From Neelides folsomi (lineage: Eukaryota; Arthropoda; Collembola; Neelipleona; Neelidae), in NCBI GenBank assembly GCA_034687125.1, contig JAQGBZ010000112.1, positions 1 through 64,000 on the forward strand: a stretch of 64,000 nucleotides of DNA, given 5' to 3'. The translations under genes and the position numbers were made by a program. The notes below the pieces were generated by a model. That model was not told the origin of the DNA and made no database searches. It worked only from the letters and a program-made list of their open reading frames with translations. Of the stretch, positions 24,201 through 34,563 are shown in pieces (within the stretch, counting starts at the first letter, position 1; each line of letters begins with the position of its first letter).

Positions 24201-27200
24201 AAATAAAAGAGGGAAGTTAGAAAATATTGGAAATTAGGACCTATTGGATCAAATATCACGGCTGTAACATTATATTACCGCCTTCATTGACATTTTATCT
24301 TTGGCACTCTCCATATTTGCTCATCAGCACCAGAGATTGGGTGTAAAAGAGTGTCTAGACTTCTATACACACAGCCCGTTAATTATCATAATGGCCCTTG
24401 TGGATGGGTAGGATTGAAAATCACAATGAATAAAAAATAATTTTTAACCTATTTGCTGTATCGAGGCACTTTTAAAGTAATTACAGGCTTAAATTTTTAA
24501 TTTAAACCACTTAGGTTGGCACAATCATTGGAATTGAAATCTACTTGTGTAATCCTCATAAAAAATTCATTTGTGTATTATATGGCCATGGATTGTTTTG
24601 CTTAATCGTGAAAGTGCCCAAGCTTGTAATGCGCTTTGTAATAAAATTCAATTCAATGACAACTTAATGTTAGACCAACTTAGAGTTAAAATTTAGTAAA
24701 AGTGCTTATTCCATAAAGATCACGTTTTCCCTTGTGCATACATAATTAATAATGGTCTAATCGACATTCGAAAATGAAGGGAAAATCTCTGGATTATGGC
24801 TTGAATGAATTTGAGTAACAATTTGTTCAATATAAAAAATTCCAAAATGACCAGCTCGGTGTAGAATGAGGAGTTATTAAATAAATGGAGCGGAGAGTCA
24901 GTGGTTTTCACTTGGGGAAAATCCTATATATATACACCATATTTTGCAGCTTTTACTTCTCCCCAACATGAAAATCCAATTATGAAGTTGAGGTTTAAGA
25001 GCTGATGGGCAGACGGGGACGAGGTCGGTATCCCGGATGTTTATTGCTACTCCAAAATCGAGATTAATATCCCTATATAATGGAAAGTGACTGGGTGAAA
25101 GGGGAGGGTCCGAGATTTCAGATTCCTTTGTTTTATAGCCATAATAATTTGATTTCTATCAATATTTATTGTGCCAATATAATTTATATCATTGAGTACC
25201 CTATAATAGTAAAAAATCATATATTTAAACATATTCACTTATATTTTGACTCTAAATATATTAATTATTATTGTCATTAAAAAAACAAAAAGAAGCCTGA
25301 TGTTCCATTTGATTTCCATATTTATCAAAACAGTTAAAAACATCAATCTCAATGAAAAATATAAAGCTTCAATGCAATAATATTTTACGTCATATAATAA
25401 AGAAACTAATATAACGTAGGAAAATGTTATTACATGGGAAATTGGAATTCCCATCGTGTCTACTTTTCCAAAGTAAACTGACAATAAGGAGAAAGGGATT
25501 TCTAATGAGCAGTTATAAGTGGAGAGTCAAGCCTGATAATGGCACAAGAAGTTCAAATAAAATATTTATATTCCCACATGTTGACTCTAGGTTCATTTCA
25601 TGCCTTCAAGTCTTGACATTTGGCAAGACAGAGTCAAATTGCTTCAACACGGTACCAAATTACACAATGGCACCTCTTTACATTCTAATATTGTATGTAT
25701 GTATAAGTAAATGACATTGAGTTAAGAACAAAGAGGCACTAACTTGTATATTATTTTTATATACCGGTTCGCGTATATCTACAGATATTATTTAGGTCTT
25801 GACTTCTGGAATAACATTTAGAAGAAATATAATACAAAAGTATTTATTTGTACGTCACGTGCAATGATAAACAGTGACGGATTTAAAAATTGCATTTAAA
25901 ATAGTTTTTTTCTAAAGTCGAAAATCCTAAAAATGAGGAGCTTTGTTTTCAAAAACACATCTTTGGGATGAAAGGAGTGATAGCACCCCGGTGAGTTAAG
26001 CGAGAGGCGAATATGTAAACAGAAATTTCATTGCCTGCCTTTACCTAAAGTAATTATGTAAGAAGATTTTATTTGTTGAATACAAAGATTTAAGCTTCGA
26101 GTGTGTTATGAATTCGGAGAAGAATGAGGAACCCTGAGGGTAAAGAAAAAGAAAAGCTATTTTGAGATGGAATGAGAAATGAGATCGAGTTTCTCTTTAG
26201 TCGCATTCACCGACTTTACTCTCATGTCAATTTAGTGGTGGATCTTTTTTGTCTCTCTCGCTTCCTTCGGTGTGTTCTCAGAGATCGAGACTTTTAATGA
26301 GATCATCACAGGTCTTAATTTATTTAAAAGCCAAGCTTTTAAAAATTCTATTAAACATTACCTTTATATGCTAACAATCGGCTTATTAACTAATTAAAGG
26401 GTAGTACCATACTACTGGTGGTATTGAATGAGGAATTTGATCTTTTCCAAGAAATCTCATTAGCTTTTAAATATATTTTAAAGTTGAAAATAAATAAAGG
26501 TGTTTTAAAAAAATGAATAGCTTTTAATATTAAAGATATGTTAAATAAATAAAACCCAGTAATGTATGGTAGTGTGGTTCTTACACACTTACAAATAATA
26601 TTAGTATTTTTCTAATTAATAAATCTCAAGAAGCTCAAATTGATAAATGGAAACGATTGAGACCTATGATGCAGAAAGGTCTTCGGATAAATCTGAGCCG
26701 ACCGAATCCTCCCTGGTAGCGCGACCGACAGCCAGCGGCCCAAAGACGAAGGAAGAACTCAATGGTGAAGCAGGTGACAACGATGGTTTCCATGTAGAAG
26801 AGCGCACTATAAACCATCACGTCGTCTTGATACTGTTCGATGGTTGAGAAGACGGTCAGGGCGAAGCAGCCAAAGACGAGGAAAAATCTGCAAATTACCT
26901 TCATTAGATTCAATTGCCATTAAAGGGGCCTGAATCGGCGCGTGAAGAAGTAAATGAAGAACTTCGTAAAGTTAGTTTCGTTAAAGTAGGAATTAAGGTC
27001 ATCCATTCATTCATAAATTCTCTTAATTAACGACTCCTTATCGAAATCACTTTTTAATTTAGACAACCAAAATTTCTCTCAATCTTTTAATTACCCCTGG
27101 GAGTTTGTAAATTTTCTTAACTAAACATTCAAAATATTAAATGACATTTAATACAATGATTGTTAATAAGTAATAACTATTCCAAATAAAACATTGTAGT

Positions 27201-30200
27201 TAATTGTACGTTTGTATTTTGACTTGACATGCTCAGCATTTAGTGTTGGCTGGTTTTCCTATGATTGATGCATTACACATTTTCCCTATGATTCCGGATT
27301 TACATACTTGGATCACCCAGTATAGTGATATAGTTGTTAGATTTCAAAATACTTAATTCATTTACTTTTATAATGACCTTAGGACCTTTTTAAAACAGCA
27401 TGAATTCTAGTGATTTGAATAATACCCATTTACATCTGCATTATGGCTTGATATTAAAAATAAGAAGTTTTGAAAGTTATAAAATATCAAAATTCCTCCA
27501 AACTTTTCTTCTGTTGTGGAAGAAGAAAAAATGCTAAAACTTTTACTGCTCTCATGAATATGTGAGATGTGAGAATAATCCTCTGGCTTCACATCTGTTG
27601 ACGGAGAAAAGGCGACGTGGGAGCGCGTCAAGATTGTAAGCCATGGAAAGTCATCCTTCTTTTCTTTTTTGTTTTATGATGGGCATCTGTGATCAATGGG
27701 CCTACGAGGAACGTGTTGGCTGTCAAGGAAAGGCCGTTCCTTCGGGATAAGCGGGAGTTTGGGTCTCTTGAGCCAAAAGCGGTTTAATAGTAGCAATAAA
27801 CTTGGTCGCCGTCGATCTCCCGCTTACATCCCATCACTCTTCCTCTCATCCAGATTCTCTCAATCCCGATTCCAATCATTGACCCATTAAGCTCAACGGA
27901 CCACGAGACACCCGGAATTCTCCAATAGCTTCTTCTTCCGACATTTTTTTACACACGCAGTATTTCCTCATGCACCATGTTCTCGGCACGTTATTGCAAT
28001 AATATTACGATGCTAATATATTTCTCTTCCTCTCGTAAAAATTAACGAACCATTTCCCCGCCCCCTCTTGAAAAATAAGAGGTTATTAAAATGGCGCTCC
28101 TCCAATAGTTTCAACTCTTTAGTTATATGGCCACTTGGAACAGGGATTATTACGAGGTTTTAAGAAGGAGTTTTAAAAGAAGCTTAAGATTCATTCCCTC
28201 TGCTTAAAACCCCTTAATGCAATAGTTTCCCGCAAAAATATCACTAATAAAAGGAAGGAAAACGATGTGAAAATTGAGAAGGTGGGGAGATTCAAGCCCT
28301 CATGATAAAATCATCATTTAAAAAGAGTTTCCCCTCCTTTGAAATTACCAACGCTCGCATAAATACGTTACCATATACGAAAAATGAAATATTCAGGAAG
28401 GTGAACCGAGGTGGCATCGAAGTTAACTGGCCAAAGAACGATTTTATAAGGAAGTCTTTATTTTAAACGATGTTTCTGAATTTTATATTAGTGATTTACC
28501 CATGGAGGCATGAGGACCGTTGGAATAAGACACAAAAGTCCTTAAATATTCTGTCAGCCTTCATAAAGGACGATGGATATTTGGGACTTAAAAACTCATT
28601 ATTTATGAATTTAAGTGTATGGAAGAGGACATGAACTCATCTTTGTTAAATTATTACTTCCTAATTCCACATTCTGACTTCCATGTTCAATGAAGTGTGT
28701 GAAGGAGAAAAGGTGGAGCGGCTTTAAAATTAATTGAAATGACCGCAAGGGACTCAAAGTGCCATTAAACCTACGTTTATCCATTTTCCTCAAGGTATTT
28801 TAAAGCTTTTCTCCTTTGATCAAACTTTCACGGATGAAGAGAGTTGTGAAAAAGTAGGAGAAATGATCCAATGGTCGAAATCCCAGCAGTCCAGAAATGG
28901 CCAAGGGAATTTAATATCAAATACAAAAAGTCATATACTACCGATTCATACATATACTACCTATATACATAGGACACTACTATCACACTCTATGTATAAT
29001 GTATGTCATGTATCATTTCTTCCCAAATTTTGCTCCCTTTTTTCTTTAGCTCCAGGGCGAAAAAAATGTTCGTTGTGGGAGAGCCAGTGGTTTCATCTAC
29101 ATATTCAACTTTGGCTTTCTCTACATTATACGAAATAAAAAAGTCGGCAGGTTGGGCGGTTGATACAGGTAAGTTTTCGGGACGCGTGGGTGTTGAATTC
29201 GGTCCATATTTCACTTCATATTCCCGGGATTTGAGATGGAGCGGTGACGGGCCATGAGGAAAACGAGGGTGGGTGGTTAGGAAAGTGAAATAAATTTGAG
29301 TCCCTCGGCTGCCTTTTCCCGCCGCGTGGAAGGCGGTTCAATTGAGAATTCAGTCATAAATAATGAACTTATGAAGGGGCATTTTACGCTTTCCCCCCTC
29401 AAACACACACATACACAGAGGAACCTCGAGACATCCCAATCAATAATATTGATCAAGTTTATAATATACGGGCCTCCTTAGACTCACTAATGAAATAAAC
29501 GTAGAAAACTCTTTTTTTATTCAGTGACCGTGTTCCTCCAATTTTGACAGCTGAGAAAAATTTGTTATTTTCCCCCTTTAGGGCCTTTATAGTGGATAAG
29601 AAAGGACAGGAACGCGGGTTCATATCCTTAAGTGTGCGGATTAGGAGAGATTTCAAAAATGATGAGACTCCTCGAGATCTCCCCTTCACTCCTTTTCATC
29701 TTTCAACCGGAAAAAATTCCCTTTTTATTATTTTTGTCCCAATGTATGAAGTTGACGTCAGGCAAATTCATTGTGATCCGTCGAGCACATTATTCGCGAG
29801 AGTTGGAACAAACAAAACCCACATTTCCAATTTACCATTTCAAAGATGAAATGTGAAATTGGATAAGGCTATGTATTTATTTTGATGTTTGAGAAAGTTT
29901 ATGGGGAAGAGGAAGGAATAAATAGGTTTACACAGGGAAGTATTAGTTAATCTTTGAAGTTTCTTAACTGATTTCTCATGGAGAAATTGAAGCTTTTGAT
30001 TCCTCAACCCCCCCTGACGTCACGCCCATTTTAACCATACACCTAACCCCTGTAGTTGAATGAACCAAATATCTTTTAAGCGCTGAACAAGAAATCTCTT
30101 CTTTCTACTTTCAACCTCATCTTCCCCAGGATGAAGTTGATGTTTGGCCCATCATTCCTCTGATCTCTTCGGCTTGACAGGCTCTTTGGCCCGAAATTAA

Positions 30201-33200
30201 TACAGAGCTTTCAGTAGTGAGTCACGTACTTTATTTCTATTTTCTCTCAATTTGGCTACACTCTCCTCTCTACTCCTGAGGAAAGGAAGAGTCAATAAGA
30301 AAATCCTCCACGAGGCCCCGTATTTTTTATTTTCAATACTCTGGATCCAAAATTGGACGACTTTCGCTTAACATCCATTAAATGTTAAGCGGGGATACAA
30401 TTCAAGTAAGGAGATTTTTGTAGATTATCCTAGAGAATATTCAATCAGGGAATCAATAATTCAGTAAGAAATAATTGAACCAATTCCTCCTGGATCTCCC
30501 TCTGACTTTCTTCGCACTGAAAGATGCAAAGAAGAGAAGATTAGATGGCCCCCGAGTGAAATATGAACTTATAAAATGAATGAGACGTCAAAACCCGTTC
30601 GTATCTACATCATTCAGGATGCCAGGGAAGGTTCCTAGAGGTGTTGGAAATCCGAGATTTTGGGTACATACAATCAAAATAAGTGGGAGCTTTCTCCACT
30701 TCCGATGGTAATAAAGGGGGGATCTTTCGTAATTGTACGGACCAGAAATCCTTCGCTTTTTCTTCCTCACGAACCCACAAGAACCATTTTTTCCCCAAAG
30801 TAGTGTAATGCGTGTTAAAAGGAGTGCAAAAAGCTTATATAATACAATTCCATTTCTCTTGTTGTTATCAAGGGATCGTAGAAAGCCATTGGGAGTCTAC
30901 AGGGAACATGAAACACTCAATAACATGAAAGATGAGCAGGGGGTAAAACAATTATAACCCCATTCACCGTATAGCTTATTTATTAGAAACTACATTATTT
31001 ATAGGAGAGATTGGTTCCCAATATTTGTTATGATCTTATGAGGTTTTAAAAGCTCCGTCGACTTGAGACTTGGAAGAAAAAATATTTAGTTTCCTAAATG
31101 GGCAGAATCTTGTGAGGTTGAAGGAAATGGATTCGATTTCGCGGAAGGAATGAGAAACCCAGCAATTATTTTGAATGGACTCGCTGCGATGGAGAGATCA
31201 GAGGAAGTCGTTGAAATTGACACTTTCTTCACAATCCTAACCTCTCTCAATAAAAGATCTTCCCCATTTAATGGAAATTGAATTGGGTCAGAGCGGAAGG
31301 AGGGCGAAGGCTCATTAACTTTAGTGGAAATGGAGAGATAAACCTTCATAAGACTAAACATTCTTCCTTTCTTGTGGGATCATTGAGGGACTTGCCATTA
31401 TAAGATTATAACCATATCCTCACTTGGGACAACATAATCTCCACTCTCTCCACATTCTCTCATGACCTACCCAAGAGAATATTTGTCCTTTTTAAACAAA
31501 TATTAGCAGAGATCCGTTATTTCCTTTTATTATTCAGAATGGGGTATCTTTCTTTTTTTACTCAGACAATCATATAAAAAGAAAGATACTTATGGCGCAT
31601 CCAGTACTTGCAAGATACTAATATTAATAAAAGACGACTTAAATGAATTGCAGTCAATTGGGTCAATAAATTGGAAAATGAGATGCGAGTCATTACTTTG
31701 AACTGACATTGAGGCAATGACGTAGAATATATGCATTCTGAAGCCCCGAAATCTTAATTAAAATGCTTACAAAATGAATTCCAGTGAAAGAGATTGATAA
31801 GATTCTGAAAAGGAAGTTGTTTAAGAATTCATTTTTCCTAAAATCCCATTCTTTCGATAAGAGCTTTAAAAATCCTTTTAGAACTTTCAATTTGAAAATG
31901 AAAAAAAAAGCAAAAAATGTTCTTAAGATCTTAAATGAGCGTAGGGAATGAACGACAAAGACAAATCAAATCAAACTTTTATCTCGGATTTACCCCAATC
32001 CACTTTCTAATTGAAGTCTTCGAGTGGGGGAGCTTTGAAATTTAGAGAATTAAATCCGAACCTTCGCTTCTGATCCTGATCCAATTTCCTTTGTAAGAAT
32101 GGGATATGGATGTGAACTCATGCAATTATTCGAGATATGTTACATATTTAGAATGATGACATTATAGAATTTATATTTATAGTGCAAATATGTAAAGTAA
32201 AATAAACATATTGACATCTAAAGTGCATTCCTTTTTAAAGAAAGGTCAACCCAATTTTATTATTCAGCGCCTTCATTCTTAATGCAAAAATTTTTGAATA
32301 TTTAAAATTTGGATCTCTAAATACTATATAAGAGTATGTATATGCACCATATAAATACATAGTATTACATTTATAAGTACAAACAAGTGCATAAGTTTAT
32401 ATTTAAAAATAAGTTTATATGTTGCACTTGTTTTTTATGCATGAATGCATGCCTAAAGATTTTGCACGACAAAATATTTAATTAAGTATTTTTAACATAT
32501 ACAATAAATACATAACTAACGATAATTTCCGCAATTAATCTGTTTACATAAACACTGAAAATACCGATAGTAGCGTAGGCAGATTTGTTCGTATGTTAAT
32601 AAATATTGAACATAGAATCTGATCAAATACTTACCATATGTTTATTTACAAGAACTTTATACATAATATTGTGAAGTTGAATAATAAGAAACACGCATCA
32701 AATAGTGTCGAGATTATTCGTTAATCGGTGATTGCTATTCAGACCTAGTCAGCTCAAACTAGGAATCTAAAGAACTTCACAGTCTCGCATATAATAACTC
32801 TACATAATTAAATATAAAATAAGTATTATAATATTTTGCAATTTCCCAGTAGCCCTTCACCTGCTATTGTCATGTTTCGCAAACTCATTACTCTGAAATG
32901 TGCAGGTTAAAGAGTGGGAGCAACGGAGGAGGAATAATTTATTGAATCAATTCATATCGGTCTCGACCGAGTAATCCTTCAACCTTCATTCGGAAAATAG
33001 GTGACCATTCATTTTGGTCCGGTTGTATCTCTCCTTCTTTATATGCACGTCCTCTTGGTCAACTTCCCACGGGAACCGGGGAACAACAGCCGTCCCCGAA
33101 TCCCCGACCCAATAAAACCCGTCACCCTCTCGCCTTATTCAATGTACATACCATGTATGTGCAAACTCGCAAACTCTCAATATGAAAACAAATGGAGCCA

Positions 33201-34563
33201 CACACACACAACATCCAAATCGGAAAAAGAAAAGGCACACAAGAGAAAATTTAAACTCCTGCCATAGATTTGCAGGATCAATACTTTTCCCTCGTGGTTT
33301 ATTTAAAATGAAAATTATAGAAGAGTACTTACATAATGACGTGGTAGAATACTGCCTTCGGTCCACGAGGCCTCTCGAGGAAATTGTAAAGTTTTGACTG
33401 GAGCTTCCTGTACTTGGCATCTCGCCGACTCGCCCTGTTTTCCCCCCCATTTGATACAATGAGCAAATTAAAAGAACGATTCTTTTTCGTTGATTGCACA
33501 ATCGCTTAAATACAATTAATTCTCGCGCTAGTTTTAAACAAAGGAATCAGATATACAATTTACAACGTTAGTTTCTCTTGATGGAAAAAGATTTAAATTT
33601 TTCTCAGTCATTGAATTTACAAAATATTTTTTTTGACTTGGGTTTTGTACAAAAATTTTAATTTCAAAATTTAAATCTTGAAATTGTAATTTTTTGTTAA
33701 AAAATTAATTCGCATAGAATGCGACACGACTTCAAATTGTCGCACATTGACTAAAAAAATAATTACAGAAATATGTACATTGGTTATAAAGACTTTCAAC
33801 ACATAAATTATAAGTCATGTAAAAATATACTTATTAGTAGATACCTAGATATATTACAATTAATATTAACATTTTTATTATTTTTTAAAAAATTTACATG
33901 TGTATTCATTTTTTTAAGAATTAAAGGTTAAATACTTGGGAGTGAAAGTATTAATGTCTAATTGTAATACTTTTTTAATAATAAAGCGTGTGTGTGTTGG
34001 AGATAGAGATAATGGGAAATGGGAGTGTGTAAAAATAAGTTTTGGATTTCATCAGTTGCACTACGAACTACCAAAGTACTGTATGTAATAGAACTGGATG
34101 TAAGTACTCTTGATACTTATTAAGGTGAAAGTGAGGAGAAAGTGAGTGAAGCTTAAAGTGACGGTAATTAGAAAATGTGTAAAAAATAAATACTTTTTAC
34201 TCGTGAGATTTGAAGCAAAATGACTGAAAAAATGTTCTTAGAATTTACAACTTGAATCACATGTGGACAGTTAAAGAAGGTAATCGAAGGAATCCATTTG
34301 GGAAAGCCCTGGTTTTCTCCCTTGTGAAGGAAGTTGGGGAGATAATGGGAGGAGATGCTTTCTACATACACGTAATGAGATCTCCCATTATCTCCCGTAA
34401 CCTTCCTTGGATGGATCGAATGGAATAATCTTATTTTGAAGGGAGGACCAACCTGAATCCTAAAGGCCGTCCTAATAGGCTTTTTCGTTGATGAATCAAA
34501 GATGCGGAACTCATGGGGATCGTCACTCCAATGGAACCGGGTCCTGAGTCCTTCTCCGGCGGG
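9065..34563 (-). CDS. KCNQ: KCNQ (Kv7) voltage-gated potassium channel, 13 placed coding exons
   Basis: The exons on the minus strand, in coding order, are 34563-34453, 33434-33333, 26887-26664, 24175-24047, 23889-23714, 18392-18282, 16609-16425, 13592-13298, 13202-13075, 10135-10039, 9855-9658, 9568-9468 and 9299-9065. Every splice phase matches its partner. Together they encode about 697 residues plus a missing N-terminus. The order is as in all KCNQ channels: ERPRG motif, S1-S6, S4 with the [18 protein letters not shown] array, TVGYGD filter, IQ-type calmodulin-binding helix A, helix B ([20 protein letters not shown]), helix C and a tetramerising coiled coil. The protein forms tetrameric plasma-membrane channels that carry the slow M-type K+ current, and it needs PIP2 and calmodulin. 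The best first exon is 57161-56947, giving 768 residues. No stop or frameshift interrupts it, so the gene looks functional. Confidence 0.96.
9468..9568 (-). CDS. KCNQ: KCNQ penultimate coding exon
   Basis: The acceptor CTCCGCACAG precedes 9568 and the donor GAG/GTAAAT follows 9468. The exon encodes [20 protein letters not shown] followed by a basic RMRKR segment. It enters in phase 0 and leaves in phase 2, matching both neighbours. Confidence 0.82.
9658..9855 (-). CDS. KCNQ: KCNQ coiled-coil tetramerisation exon
   Basis: The exon is 66 codons, phase 0 to phase 0, with donor AAGCAG/GTGGGA. It encodes the heptad-like helix [20 protein letters not shown], which corresponds to helix D of KCNQ channels and drives tetramer assembly. 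A Ser/Pro linker with a run of six prolines follows (a GGCGGC-type repeat at about 9719-9735), ending [10 protein letters not shown]. The polyproline run is probably length-variable. Confidence 0.93.
10039..10135 (-). CDS. KCNQ: KCNQ helix C exon
   Basis: The acceptor TTTTACAG precedes 10135 and the donor CAA/GTAAGG follows 10039. It reads [20 protein letters not shown] then ARIVKVERQ, the classic KCNQ segment that follows the helix B end (LQ.RLDQILG). The first base completes an Arg codon begun in the exon at 13075. That dependence is what reveals the GC donor there. Confidence 0.95.
11063..11965. mobile_element. TA-flanked inverted-repeat DNA transposon remnant (Tc1/mariner type, non-autonomous)
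   Basis: The left end reads CCTAGTATGGAAGGATAAGA, then TGGCCGACT. The right end is its near-perfect reverse complement (AGTCGGACATTTTATCC, then TTCCATACTAGG). The arms match for about 29 bases with roughly two mismatches. Both ends abut a TA dinucleotide (11061-11062 and 11966-11967), the target duplication typical of the IS630-Tc1-mariner group. The 903-bp body has no long open frame, so it is a deleted or MITE-like copy that needs transposase from elsewhere. It sits inside a KCNQ intron. I cannot name the family. Confidence 0.75.
13073..13074 (-). other. Non-canonical GC splice donor in KCNQ
   Basis: The exon end reads CAATTAAG and the intron starts GCAAAT. A GT donor nearby would not keep the frame. 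Only this cut gives the conserved KCNQ junction LQLR-LDQILG. GC-AG introns are a known minor class spliced by the normal spliceosome, usually with an otherwise strong AG/GCAAGT-like site, as here. Confidence 0.8.
13075..13202 (-). CDS. KCNQ: KCNQ helix B exon
   Basis: The acceptor TTGGACGCAG precedes 13202. The exon encodes [20 protein letters not shown], then [20 protein letters not shown]. This is the most conserved cytoplasmic stretch of KCNQ channels. It pairs with the IQ helix to bind calmodulin and contains basic PIP2-sensing residues. Confidence 0.97.
13298..13592 (-). CDS. KCNQ: KCNQ A-B linker exon
   Basis: The acceptor ATGCTTTTCAG precedes 13592 and the donor AGAAAG/GTAAAG follows 13298. 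The exon has 98 codons of low-complexity linker with Pro/Ser runs ([16 protein letters not shown]), acidic GDEEEGPDG and then the conserved KMAIRAIRK leading into helix B. The variable linker between helices A and B is where KCNQ paralogues differ most. A second frame is also open for 56 codons (see 15823-15889). Confidence 0.88.
13593..16424 (-). other. KCNQ intron between the IQ helix and the A-B linker
   Basis: AT-rich intron. The only coding-like piece is a possible cassette exon at 15823-15889. Otherwise I see no gene or repeat of note. Confidence 0.6.
15823..15889 (-). CDS. Possible cassette exon of KCNQ
   Basis: The acceptor CAGTCTTTTCAG precedes 15889 and a donor GGA/GTGAGA follows 15823. 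In the incoming KCNQ frame it reads [20 protein letters not shown] then NHG, an amphipathic helix-like peptide. Its length (67 nt) is not a multiple of three. Including it would move the next exon into a second frame, [20 protein letters not shown], that ends at TAG 13427-13425. The result would be a channel truncated before helix B. It may be regulated splicing or a chance match. Confidence 0.22.
16425..16609 (-). CDS. KCNQ: KCNQ S6 end and IQ-motif (helix A) exon
   Basis: The acceptor TTTTGTTTAG precedes 16609. The exon begins [20 protein letters not shown], which is the S6 gate and its basic exit, followed by [20 protein letters not shown], the IQ-type calmodulin-binding helix. It ends in phase 2 at the GTAAGC donor. 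The PAG and HRQKHF family patterns are recognisable. Confidence 0.96.
16610..18281 (-). other. KCNQ intron
   Basis: No coding segment is supported. The right part (about 17550-18280) is noticeably less AT-rich and rich in purine/pyrimidine tracts. That makes several short false ORFs on the minus strand. Confidence 0.6.
18282..18392 (-). CDS. KCNQ: KCNQ pore exon (selectivity filter and S6 start)
   Basis: The exon has 37 codons in phase 0, acceptor GATGACAG and donor GCC/GTAAGA. It encodes [20 protein letters not shown], containing the K+ filter TVGYGD, then [14 protein letters not shown], the first part of S6 with the PA(G) hinge completed in the next exon. All filter residues are intact. 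Confidence 0.98.
20713..20718 (+). promoter_or_regulatory. TATA-like box upstream of the nested gene
   Basis: TATATA lies about 130 bases upstream of the ATG at 20843. A G+C-richer stretch without upstream in-frame sense follows it and would be the 5' UTR. Placement is by position only. Confidence 0.3.
20843..21889 (+). CDS. Small secreted Tyr/Pro/Gln-rich protein, nested in KCNQ intron
   Basis: There are four exons: 20843-20863, 20943-21181, 21459-21619 and 21699-21889. Donors (GTCAGA, GTAAGT, GTGAGT) and AG acceptors all keep frame. The product is 203 residues. It starts [20 protein letters not shown], a signal peptide interrupted by the first intron, with likely cleavage near RG-EDGG. The mature part has no membrane helix. 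It contains glutamine-rich ([11 protein letters not shown]), tyrosine-rich and proline-rich stretches, including a repeat-like [14 protein letters not shown], and ends with alternating Pro/Glu/Val. The composition suggests an extracellular matrix, cuticle or cement-type protein, but no chitin-binding RR motif is visible and I do not recognise the family. Codon use is G+C-richer than the surrounding intron, as expected of a real, well-expressed gene. It runs antisense to KCNQ. Confidence 0.85.
22114..22119 (+). terminator. Poly(A) signal AATAAA of the nested gene
   Basis: AATAAA lies about 225 bases after the stop at 21889. It is the first canonical signal downstream on the plus strand. Confidence 0.55.
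23714..23889 (-). CDS. KCNQ: KCNQ S4-S5 linker and S5 exon
   Basis: The acceptor CTGAATTTAG precedes 23889 and the donor GTT/GTAAGT follows 23714. It encodes [20 protein letters not shown], the S4-S5 linker, then [20 protein letters not shown] (S5) and the outer pore turret up to ALWWGV. It matches the KCNQ pattern closely. Confidence 0.97.
24047..24175 (-). CDS. KCNQ: KCNQ S3-S4 voltage-sensor exon
   Basis: The acceptor GAGAACAG precedes 24175 and the donor GAG/GTGACT follows 24047. It encodes [20 protein letters not shown] (S3) then [19 protein letters not shown] (S4). S4 carries the regularly spaced Arg residues with the Gln typical of KCNQ at the third charge position. Confidence 0.97.
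24176..26663 (-). other. KCNQ intron
   Basis: AT-rich intron. ORFs at 24720-24911, 25047-25280 and 25239-25714 lack any protein signature and are taken as chance. I see no repeat or RNA gene. Confidence 0.6.
26664..26887 (-). CDS. KCNQ: KCNQ S1-S2 exon
   Basis: The acceptor AATTTGCAG precedes 26887 and the donor ATAG/GTCTCA follows 26664. It encodes [20 protein letters not shown] (S1), then [20 protein letters not shown] (S2) and the [11 protein letters not shown] intracellular loop ending PFCII. The Glu in S2 that pairs with S4 charges is present. Confidence 0.97.
26888..33332 (-). other. KCNQ intron (6.4 kb)
   Basis: A long intron that is less AT-rich over about 27.6-31.9 kb and very AT-rich from 32.1 to 33.0 kb. 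The only segment worth noting is a plus-strand open stretch framed by good splice sites at 29050-29168. A short CA run sits at about 33199-33211. Confidence 0.55.
29050..29168 (+). CDS. Possible isolated plus-strand exon inside a KCNQ intron
   Basis: It is framed by a strong acceptor (CCCTTTTTTCTTTAG before 29050) and a strong donor (ACAG/GTAAGT at 29169). One frame is open throughout, entering with one base and leaving with one base. It contains an [23 protein letters not shown] then [15 protein letters not shown]. No partner exons were found on the plus strand. The minus strand is also open across it. I do not recognise the peptide. It may be a chance pairing of splice-like sequences. Confidence 0.2.
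33333..33434 (-). CDS. KCNQ: KCNQ pre-S1 exon (ERPRG motif)
   Basis: The acceptor GGAAAACAG precedes 33434 and the donor TAT/GTAAGT follows 33333. It encodes [20 protein letters not shown] then [13 protein letters not shown]. The YRKLQ-LYN-LERPRG motif directly before S1 is a hallmark of KCNQ channels. Confidence 0.96.
33435..34452 (-). other. KCNQ intron
   Basis: A 1-kb AT-rich intron. The minus-strand ORF starting at 34593 runs through the donor into this intron in a different frame from the exon, and is a shadow. Confidence 0.65.
34453..34563 (-). CDS. KCNQ: KCNQ N-terminal cytoplasmic exon
   Basis: The acceptor ACTCTGCAG precedes 34563 and the donor TTCAG/GTTGGT follows 34453. In the phase demanded by the next exon it reads [20 protein letters not shown] then [16 protein letters not shown]. 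The basic [10 protein letters not shown] stretch before the ERPRG motif is arthropod-KCNQ-like. Two other frames are shadows or contain a stop. An internal Met (PMSSA) could serve as an alternative start. Confidence 0.88.
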
